DNA from: Calonectria ilicicola
Taxonomy: Eukaryota > Ascomycota > Sordariomycetes > Hypocreales > Nectriaceae
Direction of reading: 5' to 3'
Length of the DNA: 64,000 nucleotides
Assembly (NCBI GenBank): GCA_020809705.1
Contig: CP085830.1
Span: 1,116,001 to 1,180,000 of the forward strand
In this document: piece after piece, positions 9,922 through 22,617 of the stretch
How positions within the stretch are numbered: position 1 is the first letter of the stretch
Layout of the letters: each line of letters starts with the position of its first letter
Notes under the pieces: generated by a model
Seen by the model: only the letters and a program-made list of their open reading frames with translations
What the model was told of the DNA's origin: nothing
Databases searched by the model: none
Translations under genes and position numbers: made by a program

Positions 9922-11744
9922 AAGAAATCATTGACCAGAGGGCGTCGAAAGTGGTATGAGGGAAGCTTCGCTCCTCTCGCGTTGCTATATCAGTTTCGGC
10001 TCCGTGTTTCCTGGCATAACTTTGAACACGCGCTAAAGAATAAGGAGAAAATAATGATCCTCGAGCGTGGCAGAGCAGCTTTTACACATCAATTTGACTA
10101 CTGAGGTGAGTGCTGGGGAATACCTGTGCGGACTGACACGTATGGCCATCTCTGGGTCGCAAGGCTGAACCGAAACCGCCACACTAGGGTACCACTAGCG
10201 ATCTTCTACCGTATTGATCACATTGGGCTCATAATTTTGAATGCTTCAAGGGTTCTGGGACCCTAAATGATGTCGCGGGACGCAAAAACCGACAGTAAGC
10301 TGATTGTCTAGCCTTGATGGAAATGTATTTAATGTCTGTCAGACGAATCCATGAGCATTACCAAGCAGCCTAGGCCAATTTAGGAAACTGAAGATGCTAG
10401 AAGCTTCTGTCGCCGTCGCCCAGCTTCCATTAGACACTCTTTGTTCACAGGTCAAGCGGCATGGCTCACAGTACTGCACACGCAACCATCCAATGGGTGA
10501 ACAAGCGTCACAATTCCGCCATTTGTGTCATTTCCACATTTCAAAGCACGTGTTCTCCTCCGCCAGACTTCCGTCCTGTCGTACTGCCCAGTCATGGCAT
10601 TCCGCCTTGGTAGGTTCACTGCAAACACCAACCCCACTCTGTAGGCTTGGGCTCAGGCTTCGGCATCCAAAGCTTCCCGGGCGTGTCTGAACCCCTGAAC
10701 CTCAAATCCGAGATCCGCAGTAATTTCCTCTTTGTTCTGATTACCATGAGAATTTTCAGGTTGCTACATTACAATGAGACATTCATCATGTATTGTCCTA
10801 CGTTTCAGCTCCCACTTTGTCCATACTTGGCCGTTCTCGGACTTGCGCTTATTCGGGGCTTAACCGCGAGGTCACGCTAAAATATCTATTTGGGATCTTA
10901 ATTCCGCGCCTCAAGAATAAAAAAGAGCGGGGCCATGATCGGGAACAGGTTCTAGTCGAGCATGTGCAAGGTGCCACGTCCACGTTTGATCCAATTTTTC
11001 CTTATTTTTAGAGAAGCAAGCGAGGGCTTCTTGAGTAATGCCATCACAATGACGATATGGATGGGGAAATTTATTCATCGTTTGTAAGTCTGTAGCTGTG
11101 GTATGATGTAGATTTAAAGCTATCTCAATAGCTCAGAGAAGATCATGGGGGTTGCAGAGGGCGAGTGGGCTTGAATACTGCTGGATTGCCTGCCAAGGGC
11201 GCTCGCCGTAGCTCTCCGGTAGTTCTAACGAGGTCGATTTTGAAATTCAGCCCCGTGATGCACCCCCGCTTTGTTGCTGTCTCGGTGTAGGTGGAAGTGG
11301 CCTCAGCCCCCTTGCTGCGACGCCCGGCAACTTTGGCGGTACTGATCGCAAACCAATGAAATAAAACCGAGCGGTAATGATTAGAACAAAAGCAAGAAAA
11401 AGTTTCTCAGGACCGGTCCGGGGTGGTGATTGCGTACCACAGACGCCCAGCCTCACTCAGATCGGCCGATCATAGTTCGGCATGGATCCTCCCACCGCCC
11501 AGGACTTAAAGCTTCGGGTTTTGCTCAAGCCTTGATGATTTAATCCATTAGCCGGCCACTTCAATTCCACTATTATCACGCTCCCTCCAGAAATTCCGCA
11601 ATCGTCAGGCTTCTGTGAAGCGTTTGAAGGTGAGAGCCACCCTGCCGTAGGTATGCTACCCAAACTGCTCCATGCATGCCCCCTGGATCGGAGCCTAACA
11701 AATTCTCCTCGACTAGTTCCGCCTTACCGACCCGTTTATCAACC

Positions 11745-11852
11745 ATGTCGCCACCGACCGCTGCCTCCGGTCGTGTAACGCCAACAGTCCCTGAGGATAG
11801 CGTCGAGACCTACCCCCAACGTGAGGGTTGCTTGGTCTGGTCTGTTGATGAT
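11745..11852 (+). other. Candidate gene start truncated by the retrotransposon
   Basis: An ATG at 11745 opens 36 codons (M-S-P-P-T-A-A-S...) that run exactly to the retrotransposon boundary. The first three bases of the LTR, TGA at 11853, form the stop. A possible donor GTGAGG lies at 11821. If the element is removed at its target duplication, the frame continues about 40 more codons in the right flank before TAA at 19515. The reading is short and I recognise no family, so a disrupted gene is only a hypothesis. Confidence 0.3.
11848..11852. repeat. Target-site duplication, left (ATGAT)
   Basis: The five bases directly before the left LTR. The same five bases follow the right LTR at 19390-19394, as expected for a retrovirus-like integrase. 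Confidence 0.88.
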
Positions 11853-11995
11853 TGATGCGGAAAGGGTCACTAAGGACTGTAAAATGAGGGTGTAAAAGGA
11901 TTGATTGACTCTCTCAGGGACCGAGGGTCCCTGCTGCCCTAATGGCAGCTGGATTACTAAGGTTATTTATCCACGTGACTACCCTTTATGTATTA
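11853..11995 (-). repeat. Left LTR (143 bp)
   Basis: It matches the right LTR over its full length with 16 differences (127/143 identical). Relative to the right copy, its last 35 bp carry four C-to-T changes on the plus strand, including the terminal GTATCA now reading GTATTA; its outer part looks unmutated. Confidence 0.9.
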
Positions 11996-14900
11996 TATCC
12001 CGGTCTTTTAAAAGGTCTTTATTATTTTTAGTGAAATTAAGCTTTTTATATAATTTAATTATTCTTTTTATATATTTTTATGATCTTTTTTTTTAATTAG
12101 TAATTAAGTTTAGAGTTTTATTATAATTGTTGATTTTTTATAGGTTAAGTAAAGTAAAATTAAATATTTATTTTTTCTTTATAAAAGAAAGTATTTAAAA
12201 ATTTAAAAATAATTTTATAATTATTTTAAGAGGTAGTTGAATTTTTGTGAGGTTAATCTTATAGTCTTTATTTAAAGATTGATATTTCTTTAGCTATAAT
12301 AATAATATTTCTTTATATAAAAGCTTAAGGTTATTATATTAAGATTAGTTTATTTATTTAATTTAAATATATATTTAAAAATTCTTATATTATTTTTTAA
12401 TTAATATTTTTAATATAAATCTACTTTTTAATATATTTTCTTTATTTTTTTTATTTAATTTAATATTTATTTTAAAAAGTATTATTTTAGTTAAAGTAAT
12501 AGAGTATTTAATTAATAATTCTCTTTATTTTATATTAATTACTATTAACTTTATTTTTAATTATAAGGCCTAATTCCTTTAATTAAAAGTTATTAATATA
12601 AGCTAGTTATAATTACTAATATAATATTATTAAATATATTTTTATATTTACTAATAACTTTAATTTATAAGCTAAATCTTCTATTATATATATAATCTTA
12701 AAAAGTCTAATTTATTATTATAAGTATTTATATAAAGATTTCCTAGAAAAATAATAATTATTATATAATTAAAAGTATACCTAATCTCTAATTTTAAATT
12801 AAATTAATTAATACTTAATATTATATTATCTCTTTACCTTTACTGTAATAAAATCCAAAACTAATTATACATCTTTATAAACTATCTTATATAAATAGGG
12901 TAGGTTAGCTAGATCTCCTTTAGACTAGATTACTTCTAGCAGTCTATATAGATTGAAATTATAAATAAATTTATAAGCTAAGAACCTAATTAAGGTATTA
13001 AATGCTCTATTAAGGTTCCACTATAAAGCTAGTAGAATATACATCCAATTAACTTTAAGGTTTTTTATATAATAAAACTATATTATTATATTTATAATTT
13101 AATTATATTATTTAATAAGTTTATTAGCTTAAGAGTAATAAGCTATTATTATTATAATATATATTTTAAAGCTCTTTTAAAAATCTCTCTAAAATTCTAA
13201 ATTAAACTTTTAATCTTAATTTAAGATAATAATCTTAAGTATTTCTTAATTAGAAAGTATTAATTATTAAGTAAATACTATTATTTATTCTTTTATTAAA
13301 TATTTAAAAAATCTTAGTACTAATAAACCTTACTTACTTATTATATAAATAATTATTATTAATTAATTAAAAATATCCTACCCTTCTAAAGCCTAAGAGG
13401 AATTCTTTAAAAATATAAATGGAAGGGATAGAATAAAATTAATTATAATAATATATATTAATAATAATAGTAGGCAATTTAGTAAATAGTTCCTAATTAA
13501 TTATTAATAGCTTATCTATTCAAGATAATATATCTTATATTAATAGATATACCTTTTAACTTAACCTATTAGGCTTTTTATTAAGAGACCAAAGAGTTCT
13601 TTTATTATTTATTTTATATTAAAGTAATACTGATTATTATATACTACTTATAATATACTATTAATTATATCCTTTAGGATATACAGTTAAAGGTATCCAT
13701 TAATTTTATTATAATAAAGCAGCCTATTATAAAACTTAAAGGCTATTTTATATTTTAAAATATTTATAATATTTTTATTATTTATATATTTTAAATCTAT
13801 TACTTCCTTATTAATAATTATTATAATAAGCTTTTTAAAATAATTATTATTAAAATATTCCTTTTAAAATTTTCTTTTTAATTTATTTAATATAAATATC
13901 TTTATAATAATAAAAATATTATTAAAGATTATATAATTAGATCTTTAGTGGAATTTATTATTATTAGTTTTTAGTATTAATAATCAATTTAATATATTAA
14001 GAATAAAATTCTTCTTACTAAGTAAATAGTAGATATTTAAGTTATATTCTAATAAATAAATAAAAATAATAACCAACTTATAATTAGTTTTATTTATACT
14101 AAATATAAAGAGTATAATTTTCTTAACTACTTATTTAATAATAAAGTAATCCATCAAAACTATTATAAATAAAGTAAACAATTAAATCCAAATATAAAAT
14201 CTTTTTATAAACTAAACTAGACTAGCTATCTTAAGCTTAATAGAACTATACTTCTTCTTAACTAAAGTCAATATTTAGCTAAGGAAATATATAGATCAAA
14301 TTACTATTACTAGGATTTATTTACTAAATATCTAAATAAACCTATTTTTAAAATAAAATAATATTATATTAAAATTATACTTAAAATTAGTATTAATTTA
14401 TAAAAATAAGTATTTCTTAAGATCCAAGTAAGATAATATCTAACTATTAACTATTTCCTTTTAAAAGGCCTTAAAGACAAGTAGTTCTTCTTTAGTAAGA
14501 TTATAAACAGTAGTCTAAGTATATAACTTTTACTTATTCTAATTTCTATTAATAACTCTCCCTTACTAATAGCTAGCTTTTAATAAAGTTACTTTATGCT
14601 TTTATAAGGGCCTAATAAGTTAAAAGTAATATAAAATAAGGTAATAAATATACTTATTAATATTAATATATTATTTTAATATAATAAGCTATTAAAGAAA
14701 CTTAAGTTTTATAAATATTATTATCCTCTTTTTTATTATTATTAGCTTAAAGATATTAATATAAAAACTAAGTATCTAAGTACTAAAGTACCTAATTTAA
14801 CTTTTCTTTAATAAAATAATAATATTTTTATTTTATAATAATCTAAAGATTATATTAAGATAGTATAAATATTTATTTTTAATTTTAAAAAAATATAATA

Positions 14901-17900
14901 AAACTTATAATATAAATATAAAAAACTATCTATATATTATTAAATATAAGTAGGTAAGTTATAAAAGCCTATAGAAGCTATTGTTGATCTCTTAAGGCTA
15001 TAATAGCTTATTATTATAAAGTAATCTTAATAATTAAGTAAGACCTTAAATTAAAAGAAAAATACTAATATATCAATAATTATAATAAAGTATATATCTT
15101 AAAGGCTTTAGATTATATCTTCTTACCTTAATAAAAGATAATTATTAGGAATTATTATTATATTTAAAGCTCTTAAATCTATAATTACTTAGCCCTTTAG
15201 AATACCATCTATTATTTTCCAGACTACAAAAACTAATATTATAAAAGATATTAGATCTTTTACCTATTTAAACTAATCTTAATAATATAACTTATTAAAC
15301 TTTTTATTAATAAATTTTTAATCTTTTAATTTAAAAGAATAAAACCTCTAAATAATAGTATACTTATACTAATTTTCAATTAATAAAACTCAAAATTCTT
15401 CCCTAAATTTAATCTTTATTAAGCCTTTATCTTTCCAAAGATTAATATAATATTAAACCAAGTATTTAATTTATTTAATAAAAGAGATACTCCTTTTATA
15501 AACATAAATACTTTTTTAATAATCTTTTTAGGCAAATTAAGCGTGCACTATATCTATATTTAATAAAGTACCTTAGCTAAATTAAAGTTATATTTAGAAG
15601 TTCAGGGCTTTAGTAGATCCAGATCTACTCTAATAGCCACAACTTAGCCAATATCAATCAGCAAGATATCACCATCCAATATAAGAAAAATAGCTATCTT
15701 TAATAGTACTTTATACTTTTACTTTTAATTAAGATCTATAGATTATATATTTTTAAAAATTATATTATTTAAGAATAAAGTAATTAATAGTTAGTATTAT
15801 AATTAATTAACTTAATAATTACCTAATATTATTACCTAAATATCTTTTATAAAATTAAATTTAATTAAGAAAGTTAATAATAATAAAATTAAGCTTGTAC
15901 TAGTTATTATTAGGCTTATTATATCCCTTCCTGAACTAATAATAACACCTAGGGCAAAAGTGGTTATTACTATTATAATATAAGCACCTATTTATAATAA
16001 AGTTAGATAGCTCCCTTTATTATATTTCTTAATATTGTCTAGCTTTTAATTATAGTAGAACTTAATTACCTTCTTTATATTATTAACTATAACTATCCTA
16101 GGATAAGATTTATAATCTATTAAGCTATTTATAGTATTTAGGAAGGATATATAAAATAAGAATAAATAATCTTTTAGTAACTTCTTCTAAATAATAGAGA
16201 CTAATTTTATTACTTTTATAAGGATAATTATATTATATATTATAAAGATATATTATAAAAGCTTTTATTTTAATTAATAGATATTAAAAAGAATATAAAA
16301 ATCGTTAATTATATTACAATATAGCTATTTATATAAGTTTAAAATATTAATATTATATAGGTCTATGAACCTAGTATCTAGTAATACTATAGATCTTAGT
16401 TCATCCTAAACCTATACTTTAATATAAAACTTAATAATCTTTATTTTTTCACTATTATAAATCATTTTATTAATATAAAAGAAGAACTTAGCTTATTTAT
16501 TATAAACTAAACCTCTAATAATACCATTAACTATATAAAAAGATCTCTTTTTAATCTTATATTTAAGAGTTTTTAACTAAATTCTATTTATAATTAGATT
16601 ACCACAACCTCTATTTATATAGACTTTAATTAATACTAGACTATTAAGAGAGAATTTAATTACAATATAGATATATATATAATAAATATCCTTTTTTATA
16701 TTAAGTTTTATAATAATCATACCTAGCTTTATAGGTTGTTTATCCTACTATATAACTACTATTATAAGGTCTAGTTCTAAAAGCACTCTATCTAATTATA
16801 TAGATCTTTATATAAACTTTAGGCTAAAATAATCTTCTTAAAGGTAAGTAAAGAGTTTATTATATAACTTAAATAATTTATTATAATAAAAGTAAGTATA
16901 TATTTTAAGTTTATTTATTTCTTTTTAAAGGTCTTTAGATTTTATATATTTAATATTCTTTTAATATTCTTATAAAATAAAATTTAATAAAAAATTATTT
17001 CTTATATTATAAATATAATATAAATATAATTATAAATAATAATCTATTTTTAATAAAAATATAATATCCTTTATATAATTTAATTAAAAAAATAAATATA
17101 TTAAAAATTTTATTATTATTTTTATTATTATTATTTTAATTATTACTTATACTATTAACCTATATAAAGTACTTACCCTTAAATTAGATAATTTTATTTT
17201 TCTCTTATTAATCTTTATCACAATCTTTATTTTAATTACAATTATATTCCTAATCATTTTTATAATAGCCTAATTAATTATTTTATATAATATCTTTATA
17301 AGAATTATAACTCCGTTTATTATAATTATAATTATAGTCCTAATTATAATTCTAATCCTAATTCTAATTAATACCTTTATAAGAGAAATTATATTAATAT
17401 TAGCTATTATATTAATTAAAGTCCTAATAATCCTATTAATTATTATTATAGTATCTATATCAGCTATTATTATAATACTTATATTAACTATTATTATAAT
17501 TACTATCTTAATATTAACCTCTTTATTTACTTTATTACTTATCTTATAATATTAAAGTATTAATTATATAATAATAATCCTTATATTTCCTAATAAAGAA
17601 AGTTAATATAATCTTCTTCTTTAAAATAATAAAATATTAATAAATTTTAATATTAATAAAAGAGAAGATAATATAAAGAATTTAACTATCTTTCTAGATC
17701 TTGATCTATCTAGTTAAAATAATCTTATAATAAACCTACTAGACTAAGAAAATATCCTTCTAAACTAGCTTTAATATATAAGATTTATTATATAACTCTA
17801 ATATAATATCTAATTTATTATATTTAAAATATTTAATTAATATTTTATAAAAAGATAATATTGGTGATTATAGCAGAGCTCTCTTTATATTAGGGATAAG

Positions 17901-19246
17901 CTTATCAATCAACCAGATAATAGCTCTTCTAGCTAAAAGTTTATTATAAAGATATTAAAAGGCATATTTACTATATTGCTTAAAGATATTAAGATACTTA
18001 TAAAAGAGGAAAATATTAATATAAATCTATTTCCCTTAGAAAAATACTACTTCTATATAATCTAGATCTTTAAAATTTAAATTAAAGGTTTTAATATTTT
18101 TATATTTAATTTTATAAATATTTAAGTTAAATAAGGCTAATAAGAATATTATTTATTTCTAAATATAATATAAAAGGCCTAAACTTAAGTCTAATAAAAA
18201 TAAATAATAAGAAAAAGATCTACTAATTTCTAAGTTCTTTTAATAATATTAATTAAAATAAGTATCTTTACTTTATTTAGGATCTAGAAGATTAGAAGAT
18301 TAATTTCTAGATTAATACTTTTAAATAATAATATATTAGATAATTAAAGGAATTCTAATATAAATATTATATTTTTTTATTTTAAATATTATTTTTACCT
18401 TTTATTTTTAAATTTAAAATATTTTTAAATCTATCTTATTTATATATAGAAAGTTAAGTATTTATTAAATTATCTAATTATTATATATTTAATAATTAAA
18501 ATAAATATCTATTATATAAAAGACTTTTAAATTCTAGATTATTATAGTAGATAGGATTATAATTATAAAATATTTAGTTAAAAAATAATTAAAATATATA
18601 CCCTATTTAATAAAGATTTTTATCTCCTTCTAGCCTAAAATATCTAAGATTTACTATAATATATTATTAGGTAATAATAAGTATTGTTAATAAGATTAGA
18701 AAAGTAGCTTTATCTTAAGATCTAGGAGATCCTCCTTAAAATAATCTTAAAGATCTTTATCTTTATTATTTAATCTTATTATAATACTTAGTATATTATA
18801 AGATTTTAAATATATTATTTAAATAATACTTTAATAAACTTATAATCTTAAATATATAATTAAATAATAAATCTATATATTATTTTTATTAATTTAAATT
18901 ATATATTTATATAAAAAGATTTAAAAAATTTTTTAATAAATATTATATATATAATTATATAACTTTAAAGATTTAATTAAAATCTTTTTAAATAATTATT
19001 AAAATAATTTATAAAAAATTATTATTACTTATTAATAATAATTATAAATCTATTTAAAAAAAATCTAAACTTAATAAAAAGGTAAAGCCTTCTAAAAGAT
19101 ATAATTAATAAAAAATTAACAAATAATATTAATCCTTTTCTAACTTAACATAATAAGCTAAAATCATAATACAAAAGATCTAAAATAATCATATCACAAA
19201 GATCTCACTAATACTAATCTATTAAAAACTATAATTACTACCAATT

Positions 19247-19389
19247 TAATACAAAAAGGATCACTAAGGACTGTAAAATAAGGGTATAAAAAGATTGATT
19301 AACTCTCTCAAAAACCGAGGGTCCCTGCTGCCCTAATGGCAGCTGGATTACTAAGGTCATTTATCCACGTGACTACCCTTCACGTATCA
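19247..19389 (-). repeat. Right LTR (143 bp)
   Basis: Relative to the left copy, its first ~70 bp carry twelve G-to-A changes on the plus strand, while the outer ~70 bp are clean. The two LTRs were identical at insertion, so these differences date from RIP afterwards. Confidence 0.9.
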
Positions 19390-19394
19390 ATGAT
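19390..19394. repeat. Target-site duplication, right (ATGAT)
   Basis: The five bases after the right LTR, identical to 11848-11852. Confidence 0.88.
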
Positions 19395-20084
19395 GAAGAT
19401 GTAGCCCATGACCTGCCATCCACAAAAAAGCTAGGTTATAGCCAAGTTGTCTGCACTTGGGCATGCGTACGTTTCTCGCGGTACCGTAGCATGGTATCTA
19501 CAATTAGAGTATGCTAAGAGTGTTTAGTGTCGGTGTGCGATGATCCAGATACTTGTGTTTGACCCATATTGCCCAGGATGCGGTATCCCGCGCTGTTCCT
19601 TTTGTACTGTCCATAACATAGCGATGTGATATTTTGATATCAAACATATCTGAAGCGATGTGTATGATCGTCACCGGGGGATGAAAACAGGACATTGGGT
19701 GAAGTCAGAAGGGGGCTAAGGAAAACATAGAGTCGAAATCGAATATTCAAAGAAGCTGTGCATGAGGATTAGAAAAGAGAAATTGATAGTAAAGGTTTTT
19801 TTTTAAAAAAAAAATTGACGTACCTATTTTTTCTGCCCTGCGCATCTCTAATATAACTTGTTGGGAAAGTAGATCAATGGAAGCAGGTGGCTAATTAATA
19901 TGTGTTGCATCGTCCAGCTATTAGATCGCGCGGCGCATTGATTTTTGCATAAAATACTTAAAAAGAACCTCCTGGGGTTTTTATTTGACGGGTACCGTAT
20001 CGTAAGTGTTAGTTATGGTGTCATGGTGGAACACTATCTCGACCTATTTCGACCTCATTATCAAGGCTACTGTCAATACAAGTC
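19395..20084. other. Right flank of the retrotransposon
   Basis: Base composition returns to normal at once after the target duplication. The first 120 bases stay open in the frame of the interrupted reading at 11745. No other gene is seen up to the ankyrin pseudogene. Confidence 0.5.
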
Positions 20085-22617
20085 TCAGGTTTCGATGCCG
20101 TTATCACTGAGTTCAAGGGCATTTCTACTACCGGGTGATCCGGTCCCAGATATATGGCTTGAAAAATGCTCGGGATCCCATGGACGACGGCATCGTTTCG
20201 GTCGGTTATCAGCTTGTTTGTTTGGCCCTGCGATGGCAAAATCAACCTGAGGCCATGGTGTATCATCCCAATATGGACATCGCAAATACCTTCCTTCCCA
20301 CAACATCTCGAAATCGACTCGGGTGTATCCTCGACAGTAATTCGCCCGCCGCGGATGGTGATGTCGAAATTGGCGGATGTCATATGCGCAAAGATCAAGA
20401 GCGGAATCAAAGAGATCACCCATGTACGACCCCGCCTCTTGTGCGCACTTCTCGTCGAAAGCATATCCGTACGCAAGACTAAAAACCGTCCATCCTTGGT
20501 GATCTGTCGCACATGGATCTGCTCCCCGAGATATCAAATAAGCAAGTACATCCTTCCAATTATACTTCAGTGCTACAGACGGGGTTGACGAGAAGAAAAT
20601 ATGTAGGCAGTTGGACTCATCATCGGCTATATCACGGACACTACACCCTCTTCCAAGCATAAATTCAATTTTTTCGAGACGAACCTTGGATCCTAGGTAG
20701 TAGTCATCAACATTAGGGTTCACGAGAGAACATGCACTGAGGAAGGCGTTGCGCCCAACCCAGGAATCCTTTACCGTTGCAACATTATAGTAAGGACTAA
20801 TGGTAAAAACCTGTTGCAAAATCGCATCCCCCTTTGTTTTCAATATTATTAGTCGGAATGCCAAACTGTGCATGTATGCGCGCGCTGATCTTACAGATGA
20901 GGTTTGACGGCCTGGTGCCAAGTGCAGGACACTATGCCAATAAGGCAATTCAACCGTCGGGTCAGCACCTTCCCTTAGAAGCGTCTCAGCCGTAAGATGG
21001 AGATCTCTAAAGTAAGCCATGTGCAACGGCGTCATATTTCTAGATTCGGTTAGAAGCTCCCTTGTTTTTGGTGAAGGAACGTGCTACCAACGCTGCACTA
21101 TTTGGTGGAGACGTGTCGTGGAATGGGGCCAGCTCATCCACGTTCAGCCCCTGTTGAATCTAGAATTGACATAGATCAGGGTATTCCAAGGCATACTGTA
21201 GCCCAAAAATATCTCATAAGCCGACCCCAGTCTTACATTACTTCGCGACGCAACTCACGTGCAGTAAAGACCGGCCCCGTGTGTCATGATCACGGAGGCT
21301 CGCTTCACCCTAACATATTAAAGCCATTAACTCTGATCTTTTGCCTCCCAAAGCGAGACGAAATACTTCAGAATCGTCAGGCAAAATATTAACGATAGAA
21401 ACACTCGGTATCGTGCAGAAGAAGCTATCAGCGCGCGGCTGGCTACGATATAGAGAGGCTTCGGCCATCCGACGGGAACTTGCCATCTTGAACTGAAGCG
21501 TTGCAGAAAAGTCTGTTGCCAAGTTTCCTTTCTTGTCATCTCTTATTTCTCTCGGTGTCGCAGTCGTCGTTTCAATGCTCTCAATATCGTGTTGGCGGCG
21601 CTGTAAACAGCGCCTCGTGGTCGAAATGACCAAAGTCAGACCGCCAAGCTCGATGGTGCCGTTCTTTCGATCCTGCTGTGCAATGCTCCATTTAGGGATT
21701 TCTATTAAATAACCCCAATTGACCTAGACTTATATAAGAGAGATTGATTCTATCAAGTTGATGCAGATTCGCTTACTCTGGCTGTTGAGTTTTATGGAAG
21801 GGGCTGATAAGAGCAGATTTCTGATAAGCCTCAGCTCTTTCCAAATGTCTTCTTCTGTGTTGAGAACATCTGAAGACATCGCTGATGGTCCAGTTTGTTC
21901 TTTTTCTTGTTGTCCATGATTCAATAGGATGTCAAGATGTTGTACGAGGTGCGATGCATCTTCACAGTCTACCACGCGTTCGTCCTGTGCTATGAACTGG
22001 ATCAATTTTTCAAAGATCGCCGCGTGTTCATTAGTAGTTGGTTTTGCCGCTCGGGTCATACCATTATCTGTGTTCACAAGTATTCGATGATTCGTTGAGT
22101 TTCCAGGTGGATATAGTGTAGCCTGGTTGTCGATCAACTCTTGGAGGAGACTGCTTACCCGAGAAGACTGTGATGCGCATTCTGCTATCTTCTTGACTGA
22201 AATTGAACTGATAAATATTCTGAGCATTCCCATATGCATACTGATGACAGATTGCATATGGCTAAGGTCCTTATCCTTAATAGAGGTTTTAAGGCTTTTC
22301 CAAAACCTGCTACTCCTGCCGGCGCTACTGCAAAAGGTTAGACATTCCAACTTTATCTCAAACTTGGCAAGATCCAGATCGAATCTTTCCGCTTGTTCCG
22401 TAATCAACCTTATTTCCGGTGCTTCTTCGACTGGTAACTGGGAAAGCTGTTTGAGGAATCGACGCAGCTGCTCAACCTCAAAATTGAGCAACTGGACGAC
22501 ATGAGGGCCATTTTTTATGGTGGATAGCGCATACTGAGCATGCTTTGCAGACTTGAAGATTAATTCCAATAGGGTTATCAAAGTAGGAACGACTCCTAGG
22601 GCTTCCATCGTGGACAT
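20085..22617 (-). pseudogene. Ankyrin-repeat protein with fungal N-terminal helical domain, broken
   Basis: Minus-strand gene. Exon 1 is 22617-21777. Exon 2 begins at 21701 and runs to 21259 if the stop at 21310-21312 is ignored. Exon 3 starts at 21195, and the last open block ends at 20085. Exon 1 (MSTMEALGVVPTLITLLELI...) resembles the helical N-terminal domains of fungal STAND/ankyrin proteins. Exon 2 reads IPKWSIAQ and the typical GTIELGGLTLVIST block. The 3' part has ankyrin-like units (GRSLLH, NMTPLHMAYFRD, ISRGADPCATDHQGWT). Damage: TAG at 21310-21312 between LMALIC and GEASLRDHD; TAG at 21160-21162 between DLCQF and IQQGLNVDE; a frameshift near 21079-21085. An 81-nt-class in-frame segment at 20894-20811 may be an intron. 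Protein relatives regulate non-self recognition or are uncharacterised. Splicing around the stops was tested and does not restore the frame. Confidence 0.72.

Larger units (their letters stand above)
8471..11744. other. Gene-poor repeat region
   Basis: Over 3 kb without a supported gene. It holds the palindromic tandem duplication (8551-8680), a 16-bp tandem array (8812-8907), an inverted copy of the first repeat (8923-8945) and an imperfect inverted repeat (9799-9921). The open frames (up to about 100 codons, for example 10394-10690) show no motif. The area looks like a graveyard of small elements next to the retrotransposon. Confidence 0.5.
11853..19389 (-). mobile_element. LTR retrotransposon, complete but heavily RIP-mutated
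   Basis: A 7,537-bp element bounded by two 143-bp LTRs and a 5-bp target duplication. The LTRs begin TG (TA in the mutated right copy) and end CA (TA in the left copy). The interior is almost all A+T with no open frame of 60 codons on either strand, so it cannot encode proteins now. All 16 LTR differences are transitions, as RIP produces. Orientation is inferred as minus. Just inside the right LTR the minus strand reads TTGGTAGT, which fits a primer-binding site for a tRNA ending in CTACCA; next to the left LTR the minus strand has a purine-rich tract (AAAAGACCGGGA). Gag and pol cannot be read, so Gypsy or Copia type is undetermined. Confidence 0.88.

Noticed and set aside
12000..19240. Mitochondrial or rDNA-spacer origin, or a centromere, for the AT-rich block
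   Set aside because: LTRs, a target duplication and transition-only changes define a nuclear retroelement. No tRNA, rRNA or mitochondrial gene is readable inside, and the block stops exactly at the element ends.
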